64,000 bases of DNA. It comes from Longispora fulva (GTDB taxonomy: Bacteria > Actinomycetota > Actinomycetes > Mycobacteriales > Micromonosporaceae). Positions 39,201 to 45,808 of the stretch are shown in pieces (the stretch's first letter is position 1; every line of letters starts with the position of its first letter). The translations under genes and the position numbers were made by a program. Under the pieces are notes generated by a model. That model did no database searches. It saw nothing but the letters and a program-made list of their open reading frames with translations, and was not told the origin of the DNA. Where the stretch lies: positions 1,860,001 to 1,924,000 of the forward strand of contig NZ_JADOUF010000001.1 in the NCBI RefSeq assembly GCF_015751905.1, read 5' to 3'.

Positions 39201-39840
39201 CGGGGGCGAAGGTGTTGCGGAAGACGCCGTAGCCGGCGGTGCTCATGTAGTACGGGACGGCGTTGGGGTTGCCGCCGTCCTCCCAGTTGTAGTCGGTGGA
39301 CACCTGCACGGTCTGGTCGCGGTGCGAGAACCGGCCGTTCTGCATGCCGCCGCCGAAGAACTGCTCCTTGTCGCCCCGGCTCAGGCTCTGGGTGGCGCTG
39401 CCGGGCGTCCAGGACAGCGGCGCGGTCTCCTGCCACACCTTGGCGCCGTCGGCCTTGTAGAGCGTGAAGGTCAGCGGGTTCTTGCGCGCGACGAGCCGCG
39501 CCGAGGCGGTGCGCAGCTCGTAGGAGTCGCGGGTCTCCTTCCACGTGGTCGCCGGTACCGGATAATCGGTCTTCACCACCGTCTTCGCCCCCGCGCCGGT
39601 GTTGGCGGGGTCGGTGAACTCGCCGTCCGGGGCGAGCCAGAGCCGGAACACGTCGGCCTTCTGGAAGACGACCCGGACCTTAGCGGGACCGGAGGTGAAC
39701 GTGTACGTCGCGCCGTCGGCCGTGAAGCCGGTGACCGCGCCGAGCTGGCCCGGGTCGGCCGCCACGGCGGGGGTTGCCGACAGTGCCGAGCTGGCGAGAA
39801 CCAGCCCGACGACCGCCGTCCACAGGGGTTTCCTACGCAT
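36220..39840 (-). CDS. Secreted GH31-family alpha-glycosidase with NEW3- and NPCBM-like domains
   Basis: 1206 residues. Signal peptide MRRKPLWTAVVGLVLASSAL, cleavage near AVA-AD. GH31 catalytic barrel at about 170-650: nucleophile Asp361 in VRKLDVAWVGEG and acid/base Asp412 in VTWTGDHAG. EQFFGGGMQNGRF is also typical of the family. A middle part (about 775-870, VLFRNLTGQPVKDVALSLQV) resembles the NEW3 domain, and the last 130 residues (VYPKGLGAHADSTVTYHLDK) are an NPCBM sugar-binding module. Specificity is open; alpha-galactosidase or alpha-N-acetylgalactosaminidase is suggested by the domain partners. It ends the DeoR-ABC operon, so its products should be imported by that transporter. Confidence 0.92.
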   Translation of the reverse strand: MRRKPLWTAVVGLVLASSALSATPAVAADPGQLGAVTGFTADGATYTFTSGPAKVRVVFQKADVFRLWLAPDGEFTDPANTGAGAKTVVKTDYPVPATTWKETRDSYELRTASARLVARKNPLTFTLYKADGAKVWQETAPLSWTPGSATQSLSRGDKEQFFGGGMQNGRFSHRDQTVQVSTDYNWEDGGNPNAVPYYMSTAGYGVFRNTFAPGSYAFTAPVKTTHEERRYDAYFFVGDLKTSLDRYTELTGRPFMPPVYGLEYGDADCYNRSNPAYQGSRDPDKLHTPDAVRVAQGFVDHDMPRGWMLVNDGYGCEYTSLDTVGTALRDRNIDMGLWTERALTNQPYEVGTAGVRVRKLDVAWVGEGYRQALSGCEDAHDGIERHSDARGFVWMVEGWAGSQRCAVTWTGDHAGSLDAIRWQVPAIHGSGLSGQAYAAGDVDGIFGGSAESYVRDLQWKTFTPALMSMSGWAEYDKQPWTRGEPYTSINRDYLKLRERLLPYFYTYAAEAHRTGTPIARSLVLEYPDDPKTWGSAAAEEFLAGEDFLVAPVYTTGESRSGIYLPKGTWVDYWSGRLYQGPTTIESYQAPLAKLPLFVKAGAVVPMWTEGINNHREHAPTDRLTLDVYPAGNSSFTLHEDDGVTRSTASASQEFTVTAPKDGAGNVSVRIGPSVGAYTGSPAARPYELTLHTGSAPSAVMVEHDALPKLADRAAYDAASVGWFYDPADRAGVVRVKTASVAVTASMTVELVGGTALGGLFPTDGLGRVEVGAPGFAPPGQVHEESVLFRNLTGQPVKDVALSLQVPAGWTATPVGRPTSDLVLPGKVFEVRFRVTPAEGPGDKTTTGKATYTVRGRQQSAAGNATTQVPYGSLAAARNNVATSDDGATTAGNIDGSGSSFSAQSLAAAGAAPGATVTAKGTSFTWPNVAAGQPDNVTAKGQTISLTGQGTHLAVLATGTGQANGPVTVRYTDGSTETRDLGVPNWCCADPGGFGASVALATQGKNTAAGPHQYPTVTYRVFYQQVRVDPGKTVQAITLPDAPALHLFAATVTTVPLPPAPTGDSWASDLTWVESSNGWGPVERDHSNGEDDGGDGAPITLAGTVYPKGLGAHADSTVTYHLDKRCGRFTATVGVDDEIADYGSVVFAVRVDGVEKYRSPLMTGVSAPVPVSVDVTGGRLVDLVVTDGGDGKGGDHADWAAARFTCG

Positions 39841-39876
39841 TGTCTTTCCGCCCGTCTCTGGAGGGATGAGGCAGTG

Positions 39877-40689
39877 CTACTTGGAACCGGTGAAAGCGAT
39901 GCCCTGGATGAGGTGCTTCTGGGCGACAACGAAGATCACGATGACCGGAAGGGTGGCCATCAGGGACCCGGCCATCAGGACCGGGTACTCGGTGAGGTGC
40001 TCGCCCTGCAACGTCGCCAGCCCGGCCGACAGGGTCATCGACTCCGGCGACGTGTTGACGACCAGCGGCCACATCAGGTCGTTCCAGGACCACAGCACGG
40101 TGAGGATGCCCAGGGCGAGCAGCCCGGGGCGGGCCAGCGGCAGCATCACGTGCCAGAAGATCCGCAGCGGGTTCGCGCCGTCGATCCGGGCGGCCTCCTC
40201 GATGTCGTTGGGCAGCCCGAGGAAGAACTGCCGCAGCAGGAACGTCCCGAACGCGCTGAACATCCCGGGCACGATGAGCGCCGCGAGGGTGTTGAGCCAC
40301 CCCAGTTCCGACACGATCTGGTACTGCGGGATCAGGAACAGCTGACTGGGCACCATCAGCACGGACAGGAACAGCACGAACAGGAAGCCCCGGCCAGGGA
40401 ACTTGAGCCGTGCGAACGCGTAGCCGGCCAGGGCGCAGAAGATCAGCTGCGCGATGGTCCGGCCGGCGGTCATCAGCACCGTGTTGAGGAACTGCCGCCC
40501 GAACGGCAGCGAGTCGAAGACCCGGGTGTAGTTGGACCACTCCCACGACGGCACGAACGTCGGCGGGATCCGGGTGGACTCGCCGAACGACTGCACCGAC
40601 GTGAGGAACTCCCAGAAGAACGGGGCCACCATCGCCGCCGCGCCGATCGCGAGCACCAGGTGCACCGGCCAGAGTCGGCTCCTACTCAT
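39877..40689 (-). CDS. Carbohydrate ABC transporter permease (MalG type)
   Basis: 270 residues with six membrane spans. The cytoplasmic EAA loop, which docks the ATPase, reads EEAARIDGANPLRIFWHVML. It starts 8 nt inside the upstream permease gene, so the two are coupled. As usual for CUT1 importers in actinomycetes, no ATPase gene is in the operon; a shared MsiK-type ATPase elsewhere would be needed. Confidence 0.95.
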   Translation of the reverse strand: MSRSRLWPVHLVLAIGAAAMVAPFFWEFLTSVQSFGESTRIPPTFVPSWEWSNYTRVFDSLPFGRQFLNTVLMTAGRTIAQLIFCALAGYAFARLKFPGRGFLFVLFLSVLMVPSQLFLIPQYQIVSELGWLNTLAALIVPGMFSAFGTFLLRQFFLGLPNDIEEAARIDGANPLRIFWHVMLPLARPGLLALGILTVLWSWNDLMWPLVVNTSPESMTLSAGLATLQGEHLTEYPVLMAGSLMATLPVIVIFVVAQKHLIQGIAFTGSK

Positions 40690-41611
40690 AGTGCACCCAC
40701 TTCTTCTGCAGCCGGAACTGCACCACGGTCAGGCTCAGGATCACGGCGAGCAGCACGACGGCGATGCAGGCCGCGTACCCGCGCTGGTTGTTGACGAACG
40801 CCGCCTCGTAGAACAGGTAGACGATGGTCCGGTTGTCGGTGAGGGCCGGATTGTTGCGGTCCATCATCATGTAGATCAGGTCGAACATCTGCAGCGAACC
40901 GATCACGGTCAGCACGGTCACGAAGAAGATGCTCGGACTGAGCAGCGGCAACGTGATCGAGAAGAACTGCCGGACCCTGCCCGCCCCGTCGATCGCCGCC
41001 GCCTCGTAGTAGTGCTGCGGGATGCACTGCAGGCCGGCGAGGAAGATGACGGCGTTGTAGCCGATCAGGGTCCACACGCCGACGACGGCCATCGCGTACA
41101 GCACGACCCGGCCGTCGGAGACCCAGTAGGGGCCGTCGACGCCGAACAGGGACAGCCCGTAGTTGAGCAGGCCGTAGTCCCCGTTGTAGATCCACCGCCA
41201 GAGCATCGCCACGGCCGCCGGCATGGTGACCACCGGCAGGAAGTAGAGCGTGCGGTAGACGCTGACGCCCCTCAGCTTGGGCGTGTTCAGCAGCACCGCG
41301 AGCACGATGGACAGCGGCACGCCGAGCAGCACGAGGCCGGAGTAGACGAACGTGTTCCTCAGCGCGTGCCCGACCGCCGGATCGTGGATCAGGGTCTGGT
41401 AGTTGGCCAGCCCGACCCAGGTGTGGCCGCCGAACGCGCCCCACTCGGTGAAGCTGAAGTACACGGTCTGCACGACCGGCCACAGGTAGAACACCGCCAG
41501 GCCGAGACCGGTCGGCGCGATCATCAGGTACGCCCAGGGCCAGTCGCCACGGGGACGGCGGCCCGGGGCCCGGGTGGCCGCGCGGGCCACCCGGGTCTCG
41601 GTGGTGGTCAC
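40682..41611 (-). CDS. Carbohydrate ABC transporter permease (MalF type)
   Basis: 309 residues; a basic, Arg-rich N-terminus precedes the first of about six spans (WAYLMIAPTGLGLAVFYLWP). The EAA loop is YYEAAAIDGAGRVRQFFSIT. It pairs with the MalG-type subunit to form the channel of a CUT1 importer. Start GTG at 41611 overlaps the binding-protein stop as GTGA. Confidence 0.95.
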   Translation of the reverse strand: MTTTETRVARAATRAPGRRPRGDWPWAYLMIAPTGLGLAVFYLWPVVQTVYFSFTEWGAFGGHTWVGLANYQTLIHDPAVGHALRNTFVYSGLVLLGVPLSIVLAVLLNTPKLRGVSVYRTLYFLPVVTMPAAVAMLWRWIYNGDYGLLNYGLSLFGVDGPYWVSDGRVVLYAMAVVGVWTLIGYNAVIFLAGLQCIPQHYYEAAAIDGAGRVRQFFSITLPLLSPSIFFVTVLTVIGSLQMFDLIYMMMDRNNPALTDNRTIVYLFYEAAFVNNQRGYAACIAVVLLAVILSLTVVQFRLQKKWVHYE

Positions 41612-42846
41612 TCTTTCGCCAGCGCCGCGTTCATGCCGGCGGCCAGCTCCTTGGACACGCCCGCCAGGTCACGGGAACCGTCCCACGCGGTCGGCAGCAG
41701 CTTGCGCTCCTGGTCGGCCCACGCCGCCGTGTTCTTCGAGATCGGGTAGGGCTTCGCGTAGGCGACCTCGTCGAGGAAGATCTTCAACTGGTACTGCGGC
41801 ATCGAGCTCACCCAGGTCTGCTGGGTGCCCTCGAAGGCGGGGATCACGGTACCCGTCTCGGCCTGGATCTTGTGCGCCTGCTCGGAACCGAGGAAGGTCG
41901 CGAACTCCAGGGCCTCCTTCGGGTGCTTGCTCTTGGCGTACACCACGTTGCCGAGGCCGTGGATGACGACGGCGCGCTGGTCGCCCTTCGGCAGTACCGC
42001 GACGTCGATCTTGCCCTTGAGGGTGTCGTCCTTGGCGAAGCCGACGGCCTCCCACGAGCCGCCGTACATCATGGCGACCTTGCCCGAGGTGAACAGCTGG
42101 GTCGGCTCCGTGTCCGACATCTGCTGCACGGTCGGGGACACCTTCTGCTTGTTGATCAGGTCCACCCAGAACTGCAGGCCCTTGACCGTGGCAGCGTCGT
42201 CGTAGCCGGACTTCTTCTTGTCCGCCGACACGACGCTGCCGCCGGCCTGGAAGATCGTGTTGTAGTAGTTCTCCTGGCTGTAGGCCGGCGCCGCGATGCC
42301 GAACTGCCCCTTCGCCGGGTCGGTCAGCTTCTTCGCCGCCTCGGTCAGGGTGTCCCAGGTCCAACTGTCATCGGGGTACTTCACGCCCGCCGCGTCGAAC
42401 AGCGCCTTGTTGTACCAGAGCCCGATGGTGTCGTAGTCCTTCGGCAGCGCGTACTGCTTGCCCTGCCAGTTGTAGGTGTCCACCAACGACTTCGGGTACT
42501 TGGACAGGTCCGCCTTCTTGTCCATCGGCGCGAGCACCCCGGAGGAGGCGTAGAGGCCGAAGCGGGGCGCGTTCATCCAGAACACGTCGGGGGCACTGCC
42601 ACCGGTGACGGAGGTCTGCAACTTCGTCCAGTACTCCTTGGACGGCGTCAGCTCTACCTTCACCGTGACGGTCGGGTGCGCCTTGGTGAACTCCCCGGCG
42701 ATCTTCTCCATCGCCGGGACCTGGTTCTTGTCCCACACCCCGTACGTCAGGGTGACGTCGCCGCCCTTGTCCGACGCCGACGAGCAGCCCGCCATCGCCA
42801 GCAAAGCGGCCGTGGCCAGGCCCGCCAGCACTCTTCTCCGCAACAT
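41608..42846 (-). CDS. Sugar-binding lipoprotein of the ABC importer
   Basis: 412 residues from ATG 42846, behind GGAAGG. The lipobox is AMAGC, so it is tethered to the outer face of the membrane. The body is a class I extracellular solute-binding protein (VTLTYGVWDKNQVPAMEKIA, SAPDVFWMNAPRFGLYASSG, YYNTIFQAGGSVVSADKKKS). It should deliver oligo- or monosaccharides released by the GH31 enzyme of the same operon. Candidate regulator sites lie in the 100-bp leader. Confidence 0.95.
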   Translation of the reverse strand: MLRRRVLAGLATAALLAMAGCSSASDKGGDVTLTYGVWDKNQVPAMEKIAGEFTKAHPTVTVKVELTPSKEYWTKLQTSVTGGSAPDVFWMNAPRFGLYASSGVLAPMDKKADLSKYPKSLVDTYNWQGKQYALPKDYDTIGLWYNKALFDAAGVKYPDDSWTWDTLTEAAKKLTDPAKGQFGIAAPAYSQENYYNTIFQAGGSVVSADKKKSGYDDAATVKGLQFWVDLINKQKVSPTVQQMSDTEPTQLFTSGKVAMMYGGSWEAVGFAKDDTLKGKIDVAVLPKGDQRAVVIHGLGNVVYAKSKHPKEALEFATFLGSEQAHKIQAETGTVIPAFEGTQQTWVSSMPQYQLKIFLDEVAYAKPYPISKNTAAWADQERKLLPTAWDGSRDLAGVSKELAAGMNAALAKE

Positions 42847-42904
42847 TGTCCGTCCTTCCGCGGTGCGTGGCCCCCGATGAGGGAGGAGCCTAGCGCGCAC
42901 TTAT

Positions 42905-42941
42905 GCAAGAAGGAAGCATAATTCTTGCCGAACTTTGCAAG
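42905..42941. promoter_or_regulatory. Candidate DeoR operators before the ABC operon
   Basis: GCAAGAA (42905-42911) and TTCTTGC (42922-42928) form a perfect inverted repeat, followed by CTTTGCAAG (42933-42941). The same words, TTCTTGCA and TGCAAAG, recur upstream of the regulator gene (43805-43825), which argues that they are the regulator's sites. The segment is AT-richer than its surroundings. Confidence 0.6.
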
Positions 42942-42946
42942 CGCCG

Positions 42947-43732
42947 TCAGACAGTGATCACCGTGACTCCCAGATCCTCGAACGCGCGCACCGCGTCGGC
43001 CGGCGCGTCGCGGTCCGTGATCAGCAGGTTCACCTCGCGGGTGTGACAGATCCGGGCGAACGACCGGCGCATCAACTTGGAGCTGTCGGTGACCACGACG
43101 ACCTGCCGGGCCAACTCCGCCATCAGATGGTTGATGCTCGCCTCCCCGTCATGGTGCGCCGACGCCCCGAACGCCGGCTCGATCCCGTCCACGCCGAGGA
43201 ACGCGATGTCGAAGGTCAGCTCGGAAATGATCCGGGTCGCCAGGGGCCCGATCAGCTCGTAGGACTGCGGCAGCGCCACGCCTCCGGTGGCGACCACCCG
43301 GACGTTCGGCCGCATGATCAGCTCGGAGGCGATGTTCAGCGCGTTGCTGACCACGGTCACGACCTGCCCGCCGCCCGGGTCGGCGAGGGCCGGACTGGTC
43401 GCGATGGCCCGCGCCACGGCCGTCGTGGTGGTACCACCGTTGAGGGCCACGACCATGTCCCGCTTGACCAGGGCGGCAGCCGCGGCCGCGATCCGCTCCT
43501 TCTCGGGCACGTGCCGGGCCGACTTGTACCGCATCGGCAGGTCGTAGGACACCTGGTTGGCCACGGCCCCGCCCCGGGTCCGGGTGACGAGCTGCTGGGC
43601 CGCGAGCTGGTCGAGGTCGCGGCGCACGGTCGCGGCGGACATCCCGAGCCGCTCGGCGGCCTCCTCGATCTCGACCTGGCCCTGGGTCGCCAGGATGTCC
43701 AGCAGGGCGCTCAGCCGTTCGTGACGGTTCAC
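42947..43732 (-). CDS. DeoR-family sugar regulator
   Basis: 261 residues from GTG 43732, behind AAAGGA. N-terminal DeoR helix-turn-helix: HERLSALLDILATQGQVEIE, and SAATVRRDLDQLAAQQLVTR. The C-terminal sugar-phosphate-binding domain has VVALNGGTTTTAVARAI, TVVSNALNIASEL, VVATGGV and LGVDGIEP, the usual DeoR blocks. A longer reading to 43813 is open but starts within operator-like DNA. It precedes the ABC-GH31 genes by 100 bp and should repress them until a sugar phosphate accumulates. Confidence 0.93.
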   Translation of the reverse strand: MNRHERLSALLDILATQGQVEIEEAAERLGMSAATVRRDLDQLAAQQLVTRTRGGAVANQVSYDLPMRYKSARHVPEKERIAAAAAALVKRDMVVALNGGTTTTAVARAIATSPALADPGGGQVVTVVSNALNIASELIMRPNVRVVATGGVALPQSYELIGPLATRIISELTFDIAFLGVDGIEPAFGASAHHDGEASINHLMAELARQVVVVTDSSKLMRRSFARICHTREVNLLITDRDAPADAVRAFEDLGVTVITV

Positions 43733-43804
43733 GGGGTCCTTTCGTGGTACGCGTTGTCGACAGACTCCACCATGAGTCCACACGAATCTACGCTCCACGC
43801 ACCA

Positions 43805-43842
43805 TTCTTGCAATAAGCTGCAAAGTCTGTCGGCAATATTGC
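43805..43842. promoter_or_regulatory. Candidate DeoR autoregulatory operators
   Basis: TTCTTGCAATAAGCTGCAAAG (21 bases spanning 43805-43825, here named by its inner arms TTGCA and TGCAA) and the perfect palindrome GCAATATTGC (43833-43842). The words match those in front of the ABC operon. Confidence 0.55.
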
Positions 43843-43983
43843 AGTCTCACTGACGGATGGTTCCGGCTGACGAGACCTGGAGTGGAGCCGGGAAAAATTC
43901 TTCGAGCGGGGTGTCGAGAACCGGCGGGCGGCTCCGACCCACTCGGAAAGCGTCCGCTGGACGCGTCGGATCAAGGAGTCGTC

Positions 43984-44544
43984 ATGCGTACCCTCAAGTA
44001 CTTCGTCCACAGCTCCGTCGACGGCCACATCGAGGGTCCCAACGGCGAGTTCGACTGGCCGGAGCTCGGACCGGAGCTGTCGGCCTACTCGTTCGTGCTC
44101 GGCGACTCCGTCGACACCTTCCTCTACGGCCGCAAGGTCTGGGAGATGATGGCCGGCTTCTGGCCGCACGCCGAGTCGATGTCCGACGACCCGCACGACC
44201 TGCGGTTCGCGCCGATCTGGCGGCGGACCCCGAAGATCGTGTTCTCCCGGACCCTGGCCAGCGCCGAGCACGCCGCGCGGGTGATCGGCGGGGACCTCGC
44301 CGAGCAGGTCGGGGCGCTCAAGGCCGAGCCGGGTGGGGACCTGTTGCTGACCGGGGGCTCGGAACTGGCCGGGGCGCTGACGGCGTTGGGGCTGATCGAC
44401 GAGTACCACGTGGTGGTGCACCCGGTGCTCCTCGGCGGCGGCAAGCCCCTGTTCGTGGAGCAGAAGGACCGCACGGCACTGGAGCTGGTGGAGTCCCGCC
44501 CGCTCGACGGCCGCACCGTGCTCCTCCGTTACCGCCGGGCCTGA
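43984..44544 (+). CDS. Dihydrofolate-reductase-fold protein (RibD C-terminal type)
   Basis: 186 residues from ATG 43984, with AAGGAG 8 nt upstream. MRTLKYFVHSSVDGHIEGPN, FLYGRKVWEMMAGFWP and LLTGGSELAGALTALGLIDE are the blocks of the dihydrofolate-reductase-like RibD_C family, common single-gene NADPH reductases of unknown substrate. VHPVLLGGGKPLF is the conserved end. Divergent from the DeoR regulator, followed by a strong hairpin, so monocistronic. Confidence 0.9.
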   Translation: MRTLKYFVHSSVDGHIEGPNGEFDWPELGPELSAYSFVLGDSVDTFLYGRKVWEMMAGFWPHAESMSDDPHDLRFAPIWRRTPKIVFSRTLASAEHAARVIGGDLAEQVGALKAEPGGDLLLTGGSELAGALTALGLIDEYHVVVHPVLLGGGKPLFVEQKDRTALELVESRPLDGRTVLLRYRRA

Positions 44545-44553
44545 GCCCGGGGA

Positions 44554-44607
44554 GGGCGGGTCCGCCGGCTGGTCCGACACGGGGCGGAACCAGCCGGCGG
44601 CCCGCCC
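44554..44607 (+). terminator. Long hairpin after the DHFR-fold gene
   Basis: Arms 44554-44573 and 44589-44607 pair over about 19 bp with one unpaired base, around a 15-nt loop. The stem begins 10 nt past the stop codon. Confidence 0.75.
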
Positions 44608-44735
44608 CGTGTGCGGCGCCGGAACCCGGTGTCATCGGGTGGTCGGCGCGCGGAGGAGACTCCCAGCGTCAGGTGACCGAGACCGGGCGGGGGCCGACCA
44701 CCGGCAGGCTGGCTCGCGCGCGGCGGGACCCGTCC

Positions 44736-45710
44736 TCAGGGGTACAGGCGCAGCTCCGTCACCACGGCCGTGACCAGCTCCGCCGGGGTCACGTCGAACG
44801 CCGGGTTGTACACCCGGGTCCCCGGCACCGTGGCCAGCTCCCCCGCCCAGTCGGTCACCTCGGCGGCGTCGCGCTGCTCGATCACGATCTGCGCGCCGGT
44901 CGGGGTGGCCGCGTCGATCGTCGACTCCGGCGCCACGACCAGGAACGGCACCCCGCTGCGGGCGGCGGCGCAGGCCAGGGCGTAGGTGCCGACCTTGTTG
45001 GCGACGTCGCCGTTGGCCGCGACCCGGTCGGCGCCCACGATCACGGCGTCGATCAGCCCGGCCCCGATCGCAGCCGGGCCGGCGGAGTCCACGCACAGCA
45101 TGTGCGGGATGCCCTCGGCCGCCAGCTCCCACACGGTCAACCGGGCGCCCTGCCGCAGGGGGCGGGTCTCGGTGGCCAGCACCGACTCGACCCGGCCGGC
45201 CGCGGCGAGTTCGCGGACCGCGCCCAGGGCCGTGCCCCAGGCGACCGTGGCCAGCGCGCCGGCGTTGCAGTGCGTGAGTAGGCGCAGGGGCCGGTCGCCG
45301 TACCGCTCCGCGAGCAGGTCGGCGGTCCGCTTGCCGGCCGCCCGGTTGACCCGCTCGTCCTCGTCGACCATGACGAGGGCCTCGGCGAGCACCGCGTCGG
45401 GGCCCTCGGGGAGCCTGGCCAGGGCCCGGCGGACGCCCCAGTCCAGGTTCACTGCCGTGGGCCGGGCCGCGGCGAGCCGGGCGGCGTCGGCGCGCACGGC
45501 CGCCGCGTCGCCGGGGTGCGCAAACGCCGCCAGGGCGACACCGAGGCCGCCGGCCACGCCGATCGCCGGCGCGCCCCGGATCGCGAGGCGTTGCAGGGCC
45601 GCGATCAGGGCGTCGACGGTGTCGAGGCGGATCATGCGGTACTCGGCGGGCAGGGCGCACTGGTCGATGGCCACGATCGCGCCGTCGTTCCAGTCAAGGG
45701 TCCGGTCCAT
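44736..45710 (-). CDS. mtnA: S-methyl-5-thioribose-1-phosphate isomerase (MtnA)
   Basis: Isomerises 5-methylthioribose-1-phosphate (and, in known relatives, 5-deoxyribose-1-phosphate) to the ribulose form. In its 324 residues: RGAPAIG at 45-51, LLTHCNAGALAT with Cys148, TETRPLRQGARLT, and GADRVAANGDVANKVGT with Asp228. Cys and Asp are the catalytic pair of MtnA. Start ATG 45710. The divergent neighbour is an aldolase fused to a dehydrogenase, not the classic MtnB/C/D enzymes, so the pathway may be the DHAP shunt and not the full methionine salvage cycle. Confidence 0.94.
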   Translation of the reverse strand: MDRTLDWNDGAIVAIDQCALPAEYRMIRLDTVDALIAALQRLAIRGAPAIGVAGGLGVALAAFAHPGDAAAVRADAARLAAARPTAVNLDWGVRRALARLPEGPDAVLAEALVMVDEDERVNRAAGKRTADLLAERYGDRPLRLLTHCNAGALATVAWGTALGAVRELAAAGRVESVLATETRPLRQGARLTVWELAAEGIPHMLCVDSAGPAAIGAGLIDAVIVGADRVAANGDVANKVGTYALACAAARSGVPFLVVAPESTIDAATPTGAQIVIEQRDAAEVTDWAGELATVPGTRVYNPAFDVTPAELVTAVVTELRLYP

Positions 45711-45767
45711 CCGTCCAGCCTAGGCGACGGCCCACGACACCGCCCCGGGTCAGGGTCCGGCACCCCG

Positions 45768-45773
45768 TAGCAT
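45768..45773 (+). promoter_or_regulatory. Possible -10 element TAGCAT
   Basis: TAGCAT lies 35 nt before the aldolase/dehydrogenase ATG (45809), like the other TAGNNT words in the window. Confidence 0.35.
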
Positions 45774-45808
45774 CAGCGGCGAAGATCCACCGAGGCGAAG
45801 AGGGCACG

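Noticed and set aside
36142-40794. A 1550-codon open frame on the plus strand opposite the GH31 and permease genes
   Set aside because: It is the antisense of genes with clear motifs and coupling. Its translation is His/Arg/Gly-rich without any domain, as expected from high-GC third-position bias.
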